A stretch of DNA of 64,000 nt from Trebonia sp963836195 (GTDB lineage Bacteria; Actinomycetota; Actinomycetes; Streptosporangiales; Streptosporangiaceae). Both the position numbers and the translations under genes were made by a program. How positions within the stretch are numbered: the stretch's first letter is position 1; each line of letters starts with the position of its first letter. Under the pieces are notes generated by a model, which made no database searches, was not told the origin of the DNA, and saw only the letters and a list, made by a program, of their open reading frames with translations. This document shows positions 34,042-43,070 of the stretch, piece by piece. Where the stretch lies: positions 744,001 through 808,000 of the forward strand of contig CAWIIX010000030.1 in the NCBI GenBank assembly GCA_963836195.1, given 5' to 3'.

Positions 34042-34800
34042 TCAGGCGCCGTCGTCCGGCCCGTACCCGCCGGCCGGAGGATAGGGCCCGTAGCCGCCGG
34101 CCGGCGGCGTGCCCTGCGCCATGCCCGGCTGTGACTGGGCGCCGTGCGCCGCCCTGAGCCGGTCGTACACCAGCGTCACCACCGCCGCCAGGAACGGGGC
34201 GACCAGCGTGCCCACCACCACGTCGGAGATGAAGGTCCTGGCCGCGTACGGCAGCGCGAGCAGGATGATGCCGATGACGAACTCGCCGACGATCAGGATC
34301 AGGAACACCACCACGTAGGTGCCGAAGACGTGCCACGCGTAGCCGCGGACCGTCTCCCAGCTCTTGCCGAACGACTCGAAGGCGGTGGCGCCGCCGACCA
34401 CGATCCACGGCACGATCAGCGACAGGAACGTCAGCAGGATGAGCCCGGGCACGATGATCAGCACGAAGCCGATCGCGATGGCGATGCTGGCAAAGATCGA
34501 GGCGATCGCGACGCTCCACACGAACGGCAGCGCCGCGTCCACGCTCGCCCGCAGGTCAAGGTCGCCGCGCCCATCGCGCGCGTCCTGCACGGCCTTGACC
34601 AGCGCCGCCTGCAGCAGGAAGGTGCCGAGCAGGCTGAGCAGGCCGCCGAGGACGGCGCCGAACGAACCCAGCGCCAGGCTCAGCAGCGCGGTGACGATGG
34701 CGATCACCAGGTAGATCGCAAACGAGATGAGCAGGAAGTGGGTGGCGTGGCGCTTGTACAGCGTCCACGCCTCGCCCAGCACACCGGAGAGCGGGTTCAT
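34042..34800 (-). CDS. Multi-pass membrane protein with Gly/Tyr/Pro tail
   Basis: A 252-residue protein with about five or six hydrophobic helices (FLLISFAIYLVIAIVTALL; VLIIVPGLILLTFLSLIVPW among them). The order Y-K-R-H...I-V-P-G-L-I...V-P-W-I-V-V...S-W-E-T-V-R-G-Y matches actinomycete proteins related to the glycerophosphodiesterase membrane domain family. A cytoplasmic tail with G-G-Y-G-P repeats ends it. Its stop faces that of the LON protein gene. Role unknown. Confidence 0.7.
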   Translation of the reverse strand: MNPLSGVLGEAWTLYKRHATHFLLISFAIYLVIAIVTALLSLALGSFGAVLGGLLSLLGTFLLQAALVKAVQDARDGRGDLDLRASVDAALPFVWSVAIASIFASIAIAIGFVLIIVPGLILLTFLSLIVPWIVVGGATAFESFGKSWETVRGYAWHVFGTYVVVFLILIVGEFVIGIILLALPYAARTFISDVVVGTLVAPFLAAVVTLVYDRLRAAHGAQSQPGMAQGTPPAGGYGPYPPAGGYGPDDGA

Positions 34801-34873
34801 GCGCTCATCGTAAAGATCTACTCGGCCGAAACCTACGTATGACTCCCGGTAATTAATTAATTTCGGGCACCGC

Positions 34874-35983
34874 TCACTCGTGGATGATGACGCCGCGGAT
34901 ATTGCGCCCGGCCATCATGTCCTCGTAGCCCTGGTTGACCTGGTCCAGGGTGTACCGGGTGGTGATCAGCTCCGACAGCTTGAGCTTGCCCGCCCGGTAC
35001 AGGTCGAGGATGCGGGGGATGTCGTCGAACGGGTTGGACGAGCCGAACAGCGCGCCCTGCAGCCGCTTCTCGAACAGCGCGAGCTCGAACCCGGACACGT
35101 TCACGGTCTTGGCGCCCGGCCCGGCCAGGCCGGTCAGCACCACGGTGCCGCGCTTGCGGATCGCGGCGAACGCGGCCGACACCACGTCCTCGGTCACCAC
35201 GCCCATGGTCACGATCGCCTGGTCGGCGCCGACGCCCCAGGTCAGCTCCAGCGCCAGCGCCTGCGCCTCGTCGGTCGTCGCGACCGCGTGGGTCGCGCCG
35301 AAGCCGAGCGCGGACTCGCGCTTGAACGCCACCGGGTCGACCGCGATGACGTACCGCGCGCCGGCGATCGACGCGCCCTGCAGCGCGTTGACCCCGACCC
35401 CGCCGATCCCGTACACGAGCGTGGTGTCGCCGGGCTTCACCTCGCCCGCCTTGACGGCGGACCCGAACCCGGTCGGCACGCCGCACGACGTCAGCGCCGC
35501 CAGTTCGAGCGGGATGTCGTTCTCGATCTTCACCACCGACGCTTCGGACAGCACCGCGGCCTGGGAGAACGTCCCCAGCAGGCACATCTGCCCGAAGTCG
35601 GTCGCCCCCTCGTGGTAGCGGAACGTCCCGTCCGGCAGACAGTTGTCGTAGAGGAACTTCCCGTAGTCGCACAGGTTGGTCTGCCCGCGCGCGCAGAACC
35701 GGCACTTGCCGCAGACCGGAAGGAAGGAGGCCACCACGTGGTCGCCCACGGCCAGCCTGGTCACCCCGGTGCCGACCCGCTCGACGACGCCGGCGCCCTC
35801 GTGGCCGCCCACGATCGGGAATCTGACCGGGATATCGCCGGTGCGCAGGTGGTCGTCGGAGTGGCACAGCCCGGAGGCGGCGAACCGGACCAGCACCTCG
35901 CCCGTCTTCGGCTCGTCGAGGTCGAGCTCGACGATCTCGAACGGCTTGCCGATGTCCCGCAGTACCGCTGCTCGCGTCTTCAT
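34874..35983 (-). CDS. NDMA-dependent alcohol dehydrogenase, mycofactocin-associated type
   Basis: A 369-residue zinc alcohol dehydrogenase of the MDR superfamily. Catalytic zinc ligands: C40, H61 and E62 (G-G-H-E), plus a later Cys. Structural zinc: C91, C94, C97 and C105. The Rossmann motif is V-Y-G-I-G-G-V-G-V-N-A. The whole pattern (FPIVGGHEGAG; NLCDYGKFLYDNCLPDGT) is that of nicotinoprotein dehydrogenases that hold NAD(H) tightly and need an outside acceptor. Many of them co-occur with mycofactocin, whose locus is 5 kb away. ATG 35983 follows GGGAGGG. Confidence 0.85.
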   Translation of the reverse strand: MKTRAAVLRDIGKPFEIVELDLDEPKTGEVLVRFAASGLCHSDDHLRTGDIPVRFPIVGGHEGAGVVERVGTGVTRLAVGDHVVASFLPVCGKCRFCARGQTNLCDYGKFLYDNCLPDGTFRYHEGATDFGQMCLLGTFSQAAVLSEASVVKIENDIPLELAALTSCGVPTGFGSAVKAGEVKPGDTTLVYGIGGVGVNALQGASIAGARYVIAVDPVAFKRESALGFGATHAVATTDEAQALALELTWGVGADQAIVTMGVVTEDVVSAAFAAIRKRGTVVLTGLAGPGAKTVNVSGFELALFEKRLQGALFGSSNPFDDIPRILDLYRAGKLKLSELITTRYTLDQVNQGYEDMMAGRNIRGVIIHE

Positions 35984-36096
35984 GCAACACCCTCCCGGGG
36001 AGATATCCGCAGTGTGAGGGTCATCATCCGCCCGACCGAGCGACCCGGTCAATTGCGGGTGAAGATCAAGATCAAGGTCAAGATCTATCCGATCAG

Positions 36097-36181
36097 CCCG
36101 AACGGACCCGTAACTCCGCCTCCGCCGTCCATGGCCCCGGCCCTCAGGCGACGATAACAGCAAGAAGCTGATAACAGAAAG
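36097..36181 (+). repeat. Dispersed repeats B and A side by side
   Basis: A B copy at 36097-36120 opens CCCGAACGGACCCGT and ends AACTCCGCC. It is followed by an A copy at 36153-36168 and a partial second A (GATAACAGAAAG) at 36170-36181. This is the only place in the window where both families stand together. The gap 35984-36297 between the divergent alcohol dehydrogenase and binding-protein genes holds nothing else that I recognise. Confidence 0.75.
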
Positions 36182-36297
36182 ATCCCAATAACGTCCGGTG
36201 GCGGGGCTGTCACACCCCTCTGAGCAGGCGCTATGGCCAATGGGACCCGTGTCCAGGCTTGTTGCGTCACGCAAGCAGCGCTGGCTATCGTCGGGGA

Positions 36298-37377
36298 ATG
36301 CTTACTTTCCGGTCTTCAGCCAGGCGGTTCGCCGTCGTGGCCGGCATAGCGTGCCTCGGCCTGACCGCCGCGGCTTGCAGCAGCTCGTCTTCGTCGTCTA
36401 CGTCGGCTCCTGCCTCCACGTCGGCCACCGCGTCCGCGCCGTCATCGCCCTCCGCGTCTGCGTCGTCTAGCGCCAGCGTCACCGGCACTGCGAACGTGGC
36501 GTACGCCTCGTCCCTTGAGTTCCTGAACGAGAACGTCGTGAAGCCCGCCTTCACCGCCGCGACCGGCGCGGGGTACTCCGGCACCGGCAACGCCTCCGGC
36601 ACGCTCGAGTCCGACATCGCGGCCGGCGAGATCAGCCCGAACGTCTTCGAATCGGTCGGCAGCGACAACATCACGCCGCTGGAGCCGAAGTTCACCAAGT
36701 GGTACGTCCCGTACGCCTCCACCTCGATGGTGATCGCGTACAACCCGAAGTCCAAGTACGCGAGCGAGTTCAAGGCCTACGCCGACGGCTCCAAGCCGCT
36801 CAGCACCCTGTTCTCGACGCTGCTGCAGACCTCCGGGCTCAAGCTCGGCCGGACCGACCCGAACACCGACCCGCAGGGCCGCGACTTCATCTACATGCTC
36901 GAGCTCGCGCAGAAGTACTACAACCTGCCCTCGGACACGGTCTCCAAGATCCTCGGCACCAGCAACTTCGGCACCTCGAACTCGAGCCAGATCTACGCCG
37001 AGTCCTCGCTCGACTCGACCCTCGAGTCCGGCCAGCTCGACGCGTCGAGCGCGTTCGTCACCCAGGCGATCGAGCTGCACCTGGACTACATCCCGCTGCC
37101 GGTGCAGATCAACCTCGGCAGCGCCGCGCTCGCCTCGACCTACAAGACGGCAACCGTTAAGCTCGAGAACGGCATGACCAAGAGCGGATCGCCGCAGGTC
37201 ATCGACATCACCCAGATCGGCGCGCCGACCGACGCGGGGACCGCGTTCATCGCCTACACGCTGTCGCCGACCGGCCTCGCGCAGTACAAGGCGGGAGGGT
37301 TCAAGCTGATCACGCCCACGGTCGTCGGCGACAAGAGCTCCGTCCCGTCAGCCATCCTCAGTGAGCTGGGCTCCTAA
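36298..37377 (+). CDS. Tungstate/molybdate-type ABC transporter substrate-binding lipoprotein
   Basis: A 359-residue solute-binding protein. A signal peptide ends in the lipobox LTAAAC, then a Ser-rich tether of about 45 residues. The body has the oxyanion-binding layout of WtpA/ModA proteins (A-Y-A-S-S-L-E-F-L-N-E; G-R-T-D-P-N-T-D-P-Q-G; a late Y-I-P-L-P-V-Q-I-N). Tungstate or molybdate is the most likely ligand. The permease and ATPase genes follow. It is about 100 residues longer than Escherichia coli ModA, closer to WtpA. Confidence 0.75.
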   Translation: MLTFRSSARRFAVVAGIACLGLTAAACSSSSSSSTSAPASTSATASAPSSPSASASSSASVTGTANVAYASSLEFLNENVVKPAFTAATGAGYSGTGNASGTLESDIAAGEISPNVFESVGSDNITPLEPKFTKWYVPYASTSMVIAYNPKSKYASEFKAYADGSKPLSTLFSTLLQTSGLKLGRTDPNTDPQGRDFIYMLELAQKYYNLPSDTVSKILGTSNFGTSNSSQIYAESSLDSTLESGQLDASSAFVTQAIELHLDYIPLPVQINLGSAALASTYKTATVKLENGMTKSGSPQVIDITQIGAPTDAGTAFIAYTLSPTGLAQYKAGGFKLITPTVVGDKSSVPSAILSELGS

Positions 37378-37390
37378 CCCGCAGGTATCG

Positions 37391-37424
37391 CCCGTCCGCC
37401 GGCTCAGCGGAACCGGCGGACGGG
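37391..37424 (+). promoter_or_regulatory. Intercistronic hairpin after the binding-protein gene
   Basis: CCCGTCCGCCGG (37391-37402) and CCGGCGGACGGG (37413-37424) form a perfect 12-bp stem with a 10-nt loop, 13 nt after the stop codon. No T-run follows. Its place matches the hairpin at 7009 in the other importer operon and fits a partial terminator or mRNA stabiliser. It also argues that the permease starts after it, at 37442. Confidence 0.75.
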
Positions 37425-37441
37425 AACTCAGGGTCCGTTCG

Positions 37442-38218
37442 ATGTCCGCTGCCTTGTCGCTTGTGGGCGCGCTGGTCATCTGGGTCGCACTGCTCGGCCC
37501 GGTGATCACGCTCATCACCCGCATCTCGCCGGGCGACCTCTGGACCGCGCTGACCGGCCCCGGCAACCTCGACCCGCTGGTCACGTCGGTGGAGTCCGGC
37601 GGGGTGACGCTGGCCGTGCTGATCTGCTGCTGCACGCCGCTGGCGTGGATGATGGCGCGCGACCGGCTGCCGTTCCCGAGGATCTGGGAGGCGGGCGTGC
37701 TCTGCGCGCTGCTGCTGCCGCCGCTGGTCATCGGGCTGCTGCTGGTCTTCATGGTCGGCCCGTACACCTGGATCGGCTCGATACTCGACTGGCTTCACCA
37801 GTCGGCCACCAACACCTTCCTCGCGCTGGTGATCGCCGAGGTCTACGAGTCGGCGCCGTACTACGTGCTGGGCGCGCAGGCGGCGTTCAGCGGGGTCGAC
37901 ACCCGCCTCGAGCAGCAGGCGGGGCTGCTCGGCGACCGGCCGTTCACCGTGTTCAGGCGGATCACGCTGCCGCTGGCGGCCCCCGGCCTGGCGATGTCGC
38001 TGGCGGTCGCGTGGGCCCGGGCGATCGGCGCCTTCGGCGCGGTGGTGATCATCGCGTACCATCCGTTCGGCATCCCGATGCAGATCTTCACCACCCTGCA
38101 GGAGACCGGCCTCTACACCGCGCTTCCGTACGCCCTGGTGCTGCTGGTGGTCGCGCTGCCGCTGCCGCTGGCCGCCTACGTCTGGAGCGCGCGTGCTGAA
38201 CGTCGACGTCGAGGCTGA
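37442..38218 (+). CDS. Tungstate/molybdate-type ABC transporter permease
   Basis: A 258-residue permease with about six helices. The EAA loop that docks the ATPase is visible (E-Q-Q-A-G-L-L-G-D-R-P-F-T-V-F-R-R-I-T-L-P). The line G-A-F-G-A-V-V-I-I-A-Y is typical of ModB/WtpB. ATG 37442 was chosen because the first helix follows immediately and the upstream GTG at 37361 would place the hairpin inside the gene. The end overlaps the ATPase gene by 26 nt. Confidence 0.8.
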   Translation: MSAALSLVGALVIWVALLGPVITLITRISPGDLWTALTGPGNLDPLVTSVESGGVTLAVLICCCTPLAWMMARDRLPFPRIWEAGVLCALLLPPLVIGLLLVFMVGPYTWIGSILDWLHQSATNTFLALVIAEVYESAPYYVLGAQAAFSGVDTRLEQQAGLLGDRPFTVFRRITLPLAAPGLAMSLAVAWARAIGAFGAVVIIAYHPFGIPMQIFTTLQETGLYTALPYALVLLVVALPLPLAAYVWSARAERRRRG

Positions 38219-39221
38219 CCGCCGCGATTTCACCGTCCGGGCTGCCTTCGACGTGGCCGACGGGGAGCGGGTGGCGTTGTTCGGCCCGTCCGGGGCGGGC
38301 AAGACGACCGTGCTCGAGGTGATCGCCGGCCTGGTCGAGCCGCGTTCCTGCCGCATCGAGCTGGGCGGGCGGACGCTGACCTCGACCGCCTCCCCCCGGG
38401 TCGCGGTTCCGCCGTGGGAGCGGCGGGTCGGGCTGCTGCGCCAGGATCCCGGGCTGTTTCCGCACCTGTCGGTCCGGGCCAACCTGACCTACGCCCGGTC
38501 GGCGCGGAACGGGCGCGGCGGGCGGGCCGGGTCGTCGGGGGGTCCGGCCGGGAGCGCCGAGCTGGCCCAGATCGCCACCTCGCTGGGCATCGAGGGGCTG
38601 CTCGGGGCGATGCCGGCCCGGCTGTCCGGCGGCCAGCGGCACCGGGTGGCCCTCGGCCGGCTGCTGCTCGCGCACTGCGACGCGCTCCTGCTCGACGAGC
38701 CGTTCGCCTCGCTCGACGCCGCCCTGCGCCGCTCCCTCAGCGCGCTCGTCAAGGACCTCTCCTCGCAGCGGACGGTGCCGTCGGTCCTGGTTACCCATCA
38801 GCTGTCGGACGCGCAGGCCTACGCCGACCGGCTCCTGGTGATGGACGCGGGCGGGATCCTCCAGGCGGGAGCGCCCGACCAGGTCGTGCTCCGCCCCGCC
38901 TCGCGGCGCGTGGCCGAGCTCGTGGGCTACCTCGGCTTCGTCCCCGGCCCGGGCGCGCCCGGCGTGCTGGCCGGCGTGCACCCGGACCGCGTGCTGCCGG
39001 GCGCCGAGCCGGAGCGCGGGCTGGTCGTCACCGGGACCGTCACCGCCGCCCGGCCGAGCGGGGCCGGCTGGGAGGCTGACCTCCTCGTCGGCGACGCCCC
39101 GTTCACCTGCCGGCTGCCGTCCCGCCTGGACGGGGCCCAGGTGTCGGTCACGCTGCTCGACCCGCCGTACTTCGGCCCGGACGGGGCCGCAAGAAGCGCC
39201 GCCGCTAGCCGACCTCGGTGA
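38193..39221 (+). CDS. Tungstate/molybdate-type ABC transporter ATP-binding protein
   Basis: A 342-residue ATPase. Walker A is G-P-S-G-A-G-K-T-T, the signature is L-S-G-G-Q-R-H-R-V-A-L-G-R, Walker B is A-L-L-L-D-E-P-F-A-S-L-D and the H-loop is V-T-H-Q. The last 100 residues look like a TOBE/oxyanion domain as in ModC. The start is GTG 38193, within the permease gene. Its 3' end overlaps that of the convergent ABC-F gene by 17 bases. Confidence 0.8.
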   Translation: MLNVDVEADRRDFTVRAAFDVADGERVALFGPSGAGKTTVLEVIAGLVEPRSCRIELGGRTLTSTASPRVAVPPWERRVGLLRQDPGLFPHLSVRANLTYARSARNGRGGRAGSSGGPAGSAELAQIATSLGIEGLLGAMPARLSGGQRHRVALGRLLLAHCDALLLDEPFASLDAALRRSLSALVKDLSSQRTVPSVLVTHQLSDAQAYADRLLVMDAGGILQAGAPDQVVLRPASRRVAELVGYLGFVPGPGAPGVLAGVHPDRVLPGAEPERGLVVTGTVTAARPSGAGWEADLLVGDAPFTCRLPSRLDGAQVSVTLLDPPYFGPDGAARSAAASRPR

Positions 39222-40853
39222 CCTGGCCGTCGTCGACCGCCAGGTGGCGGGTGACCGAGAGCCCCTCGAGCATCCGGCGGTCGTGGGTCACCAGCAGGAA
39301 GGTGCCCGGGGTAGCCGTCGAGGGCCGATTCGAGCTGCTCGATGGCGGGCAGGTCGAGGTGGTTGGTCGGCTCGTCGAGGATGAGCAGGTTCACCCCGCG
39401 GGCCTGGAGCAGGGCCAGCCCGGCCCGGGTCCGCTCGCCGGGGGACAGGCTGCCGGCCGGGCGCGTGACGTGGTCCGCCTTGAGGCCGTACTTGGCCAGC
39501 AGGGTCCTGATCTCGGCCGGGACCATGTCGGGGAGCTGGGCCGCGAACGCGTCGAGCAGCGGCTGCTCGCCCCGGAACAGGCTGCGCGCCTGGTCGACCT
39601 CGCCGATCATGATCCCGCTGTCCGAGCGAGGCCTGGCCCGACGTCAGCGGTACCCGGCCGAGCAGCGCGTCGATCAGCGTGGACTTGCCCGCGCCGTTCG
39701 GCCCGGTCACCGTGACCCGGTCGGCCCAGTCGATCTGCAGGCTGACCGGGCCGAGCCGGAACGGGCCGCGGTCGACGACCGCCTCGCGCATGACCGCGGC
39801 GACCGAGCCGGAGCGCGGCGCGGCCGCGATCTCCATCTGCAGCTGCCACTCCTTGCGCGGTTCCTCGGCGACCTCGAGCCGGCCGATCATCCGCTCGGTC
39901 GCCTTGACCTTGCCCGCCAGCTTCTCCGAGCGGGCGACCTGCGCGTGCAGGACGTGCTTGTCGTTGTCGGTCGCCTTGGACCGCGCCTCGCGGACGCCCT
40001 TGTCGGCCCAGCCGATCTGGGTCCGCCGCCGGGCCTCGAGCTCGGCCTTGGTCTCCGCGTACTGCTCGTAGTTCTCCCGGGCGTGCCGACGGGCGGTCTC
40101 GCGCTCCTCCAGGTAGCCGGCGTACCCGCCGCCGTAAAGGCGCGTCTTCTGCTGCGCGAGGTCCAGTTCGAGCACCCGGTCGACGGTCCGCTCGAGGAAC
40201 GCGCGGTCGTGGCTGACCAGCACCGTCGCCGCCCGCAGCTTGCGGACGAAGTCCTCCAGGATCTCCAGCCCGGCGATGTCGAGGTCGTTGGTCGGCTCGT
40301 CGAGCAGGAACACGTCGTAGCGGGACAGCAGCAGCGAGGCGAGGTTCGCCCGCGCCGCCTGGCCGCCGGACAGCCCGGTCATCGCCCGATCCAGGTCCAC
40401 CCGTAGGCCGAGGGTGGTGATGACCTTCGCGGCGCGCTCCTCCAGGTCGGCGCCGCCCAGGTTCAGCCACCGGTCGAGCGCGGTCGCGTAGGCGTCGTCG
40501 GCCCCCGGCGCGCCCGCCGCCAGGGACTCGGTCGCCTCGTCAAGCTCCCGCTGGGCCCGGGCCACGCCGGTGCGGCGGGCGAGGAACGCGGCCACGTTCT
40601 CATCCGGGCGCCGGTCGGGCTCCTGCGGCAGGTACCCGACGGTCGCGGTCGGCGGGCTGAGCATGACCGAGCCCTGCGTGAGGGCGGCGCCGTCGAGGCC
40701 GGCCAGCAACCGCAGCAGGGTGGACTTCCCGGCCCCGTTCACGCCGACCAGCCCGGTCACCTCCCCGGGGGCGATGGTCAGGTCGAGCCCGGAGAAGAGG
40801 GTCTGGGTCCCGTGCCCGGCGGTGAGACCCTTGGCAGTCAGTACGGCGCTCAT
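39205..40853 (-). CDS. ABC-F family ATP-binding protein (two frameshifts)
   Basis: A soluble protein of about 549 residues with two ABC domains (Walker A G-V-N-G-A-G-K-S-T and G-P-N-G-A-G-K-S-T; signatures L-S-G-G-Q-A and L-S-P-G-E-R-T) and no membrane part. ABC-F proteins act on the ribosome; some protect it from antibiotics. Two breaks, each one surplus base, are at about 39612 (A-S-L, extra G, D-S-G-I-M-I-G-E) and about 39300 (D-G-Y-P-G, extra C, T-F-L-L-V-T-H-D). Total length is 3n+2, as expected. The second signature has P in place of the usual G. Confidence 0.8.
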
Positions 40854-40922
40854 TGACAACAATCCTAGGCGGGCCGGCCAGTCGTTTTCCTCGGCGGCCT
40901 GGCCCGCGGTAGGCGCCGCCAG

Positions 40923-42946
40923 CTACGAGACGTTGCCCCGGACGATGTTGTGATGTCCGTCGTTTACGACCGGCCTGCCGCTGTTGGGCAGCGGCTTCCT
41001 TGTCCGGCTCAGCCCGATGTAGTTGTCGATCACCTGGTTGTAGCTGGCGCCGCTGGTGAGCCACACCCCCGCGCCGGTGTTGCCGCTGATCAGGTTGACG
41101 GGCGGCCTTCCGGTGGTTCCGATGGAGTTGCGGTAGGGGTGGCCGGTGACGAGCACGCCGCCCTTGTGGTTACCAAGCGCCGCCGTGCCGGTTACGTTGG
41201 TCCCGATGAAGGTGCTGAACACCCGGTTGTCGTGGGCGTCGCCGGCGATCACCAGCCCGTAGCCATCGTTCCCGGAGAACGTGTTCTGCGGGATCACCGA
41301 GACCTTCCGGCCGCCAACCGTATTGCCGTGCGCGAAGGCGCCGATCAGCACGCCGTCGCCCTTGTTCGGAAGGGCGGCGTTTCCCTTCGTCGTCAGGCCG
41401 ACGATGTCGGGGTCGATGGTCACCCCGGTGGCGCTGCGGGCCAGTTCGATGCCGTTCCTCGCGTTGCCAGAGAACACGTTCGTCCGCGCGAGGTTGTGGC
41501 CGCCGATGGAGGTGATGAGCAGGCCGTCGTTCCCGTTAGGCGCGGCCCCCTTGAACGCGAGCAGCCCGCCGAAGGTGTTGAACGTGGTGAAGTAGCTCGC
41601 GGTGCCCGCCACATCGATGCCGTTCTGCCCGTTGTCCACGGACACGTTGCCGAGCGGTATGACCCCGCCCACCATCGTGTTCTTGGAAGAGCCGTTGACC
41701 TCGATGCCGTTCACCCCGTTGCCGACGGCGGCGGTGTTGTTGGCGCCGGCCCGAAGAAGTTCCCCTGCACCAGGGTGCCGTTGGAGTTCGTGATGAGCAG
41801 GCCGTCCTGCTTGTTACCGCTGATCACGTTGTAATACACGAACGGGTTGTTGACGAACTTGCAGCCGGTCAGGGCGTTGGAGTTGGCCGAATCGACGTAC
41901 ACGCCATTGCCGCGATTCCCGAGGGCGGCGTCACCGTCAGCCGTGGTGCCGATGAAGTTCCCGTTCAGCGTGTTCTGCTGCGAGCGGGCAAAGATGGCGA
42001 CGCCGTCGCCATAGTTGCCTGACACCAGGTTGCCCAACGGCGGGACGACGAAGACCGGGGTGACCGTTCCCTTGCTGCCGGTGGGGTTGTTGACCTGGCC
42101 GGTCCCGGCGTCGGTGTACTCCGTGCCGCCGATCTCGTTGTCCCTGGCGCCCTGGGTGATCAGGATGCCGTCGCCGCCGTTGGGCATGGCCGCGGTGCCC
42201 GCCGGATTGGTCCCGATGCGGTTGGCGACTACGGTGTCCTTGGCCGACCCGGACAGCACGAGCCCGTTCCCTTCGTTGCCCGAGATCACATTCGCGACCG
42301 TCCCCGAGTCGCCCGCGGGGTTGAGCCCGATCAGGTCGGACGATGAGGCGGCGGCGACGAAGATGCCGTCGCCCCGGTTGCCGTCCCGCTGGCCGGCCGT
42401 GTCGATGCCGATGTAGTCGTCGTTCACGGTGATGGAGCCGGCCTCCAGGGTCACGCCGGTGCCGGCGGCCGCGACGACCGCGATGCCGAGGAGTTGGGAG
42501 CCCGTCGACGTCGCGGCGAAGTCCAGGCCGCCGTGCCCGCCGCAGTCGATCTCGACCGCGGGCGGTCCGCCGCTGGCGTAGCCGGGGGCGGTGACGCCGT
42601 TGATCGTGATCTCCGCGGTGATCGACGGCAGCGCGCTCTGCAGCGCGATCGTCCCGCTGACGGAGAACACGATGTCAGATGAGCCGGTCGCGGCGTCGGC
42701 AGCGGTGATCGCGGCGCGCAGCGAGCCGGGCCCCGAGTCGGCCAGGGTGGTCAGGTCGAATATGTGCGAGAAGCCGCCTTGGGGGGCGTCGGCGGCGCTC
42801 GCCGCCGGCCCTGGCCCGAGCGCGGCGGCCGCAGCGATGCACGCCAGGCATCCGGCGGCCGCGAGGGCCCCGCGACGACGGACCGTCAGTCGACGGATCG
42901 AGACGCGATCGTGCGGGGATTCACGCAATGGCTGGCTACGGAACAT
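40923..42946 (-). CDS. Secreted right-handed beta-helix protein (frameshifted)
   Basis: A protein of about 674 residues with an N-terminal signal peptide (RRRGALAAAGCLACIAAAAALG). The rest is a chain of beta-helix coils with recurring N-x-I-S-G-N, G-N-x-G-N-G-V and I-G-T-N-x-x-G-T-A-A, typical of NosD/pectate-lyase-like repeats. Such proteins are secreted and may bind or cut polysaccharide; no catalytic residue can be assigned. The frame breaks near 41750 (G-N-F-F-G, then A-N-N-T-A-A-V-G-N-G-V). The total is 3n+2, so here one base is missing or two are extra. Monocistronic. Confidence 0.75.
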
Positions 42947-43070
42947 CGTGATCCTGCTTCCAGACGTCTCGGTGGCTGACGATAAGCGGCCTGGTCAGTC
43001 CCTGAGGCCATGAAAGAGATTACACAGAGTCCACCACTGTTGTACTGAAAGTAACAAACTTGAGCGCGCG

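Noticed and set aside
39190..39207. GCAAGAAGCGCC near the end of the tungstate-type ATPase gene as a further repeat A copy
   Set aside because: Only the last ten bases match and the GATAACA half is absent; likely chance.
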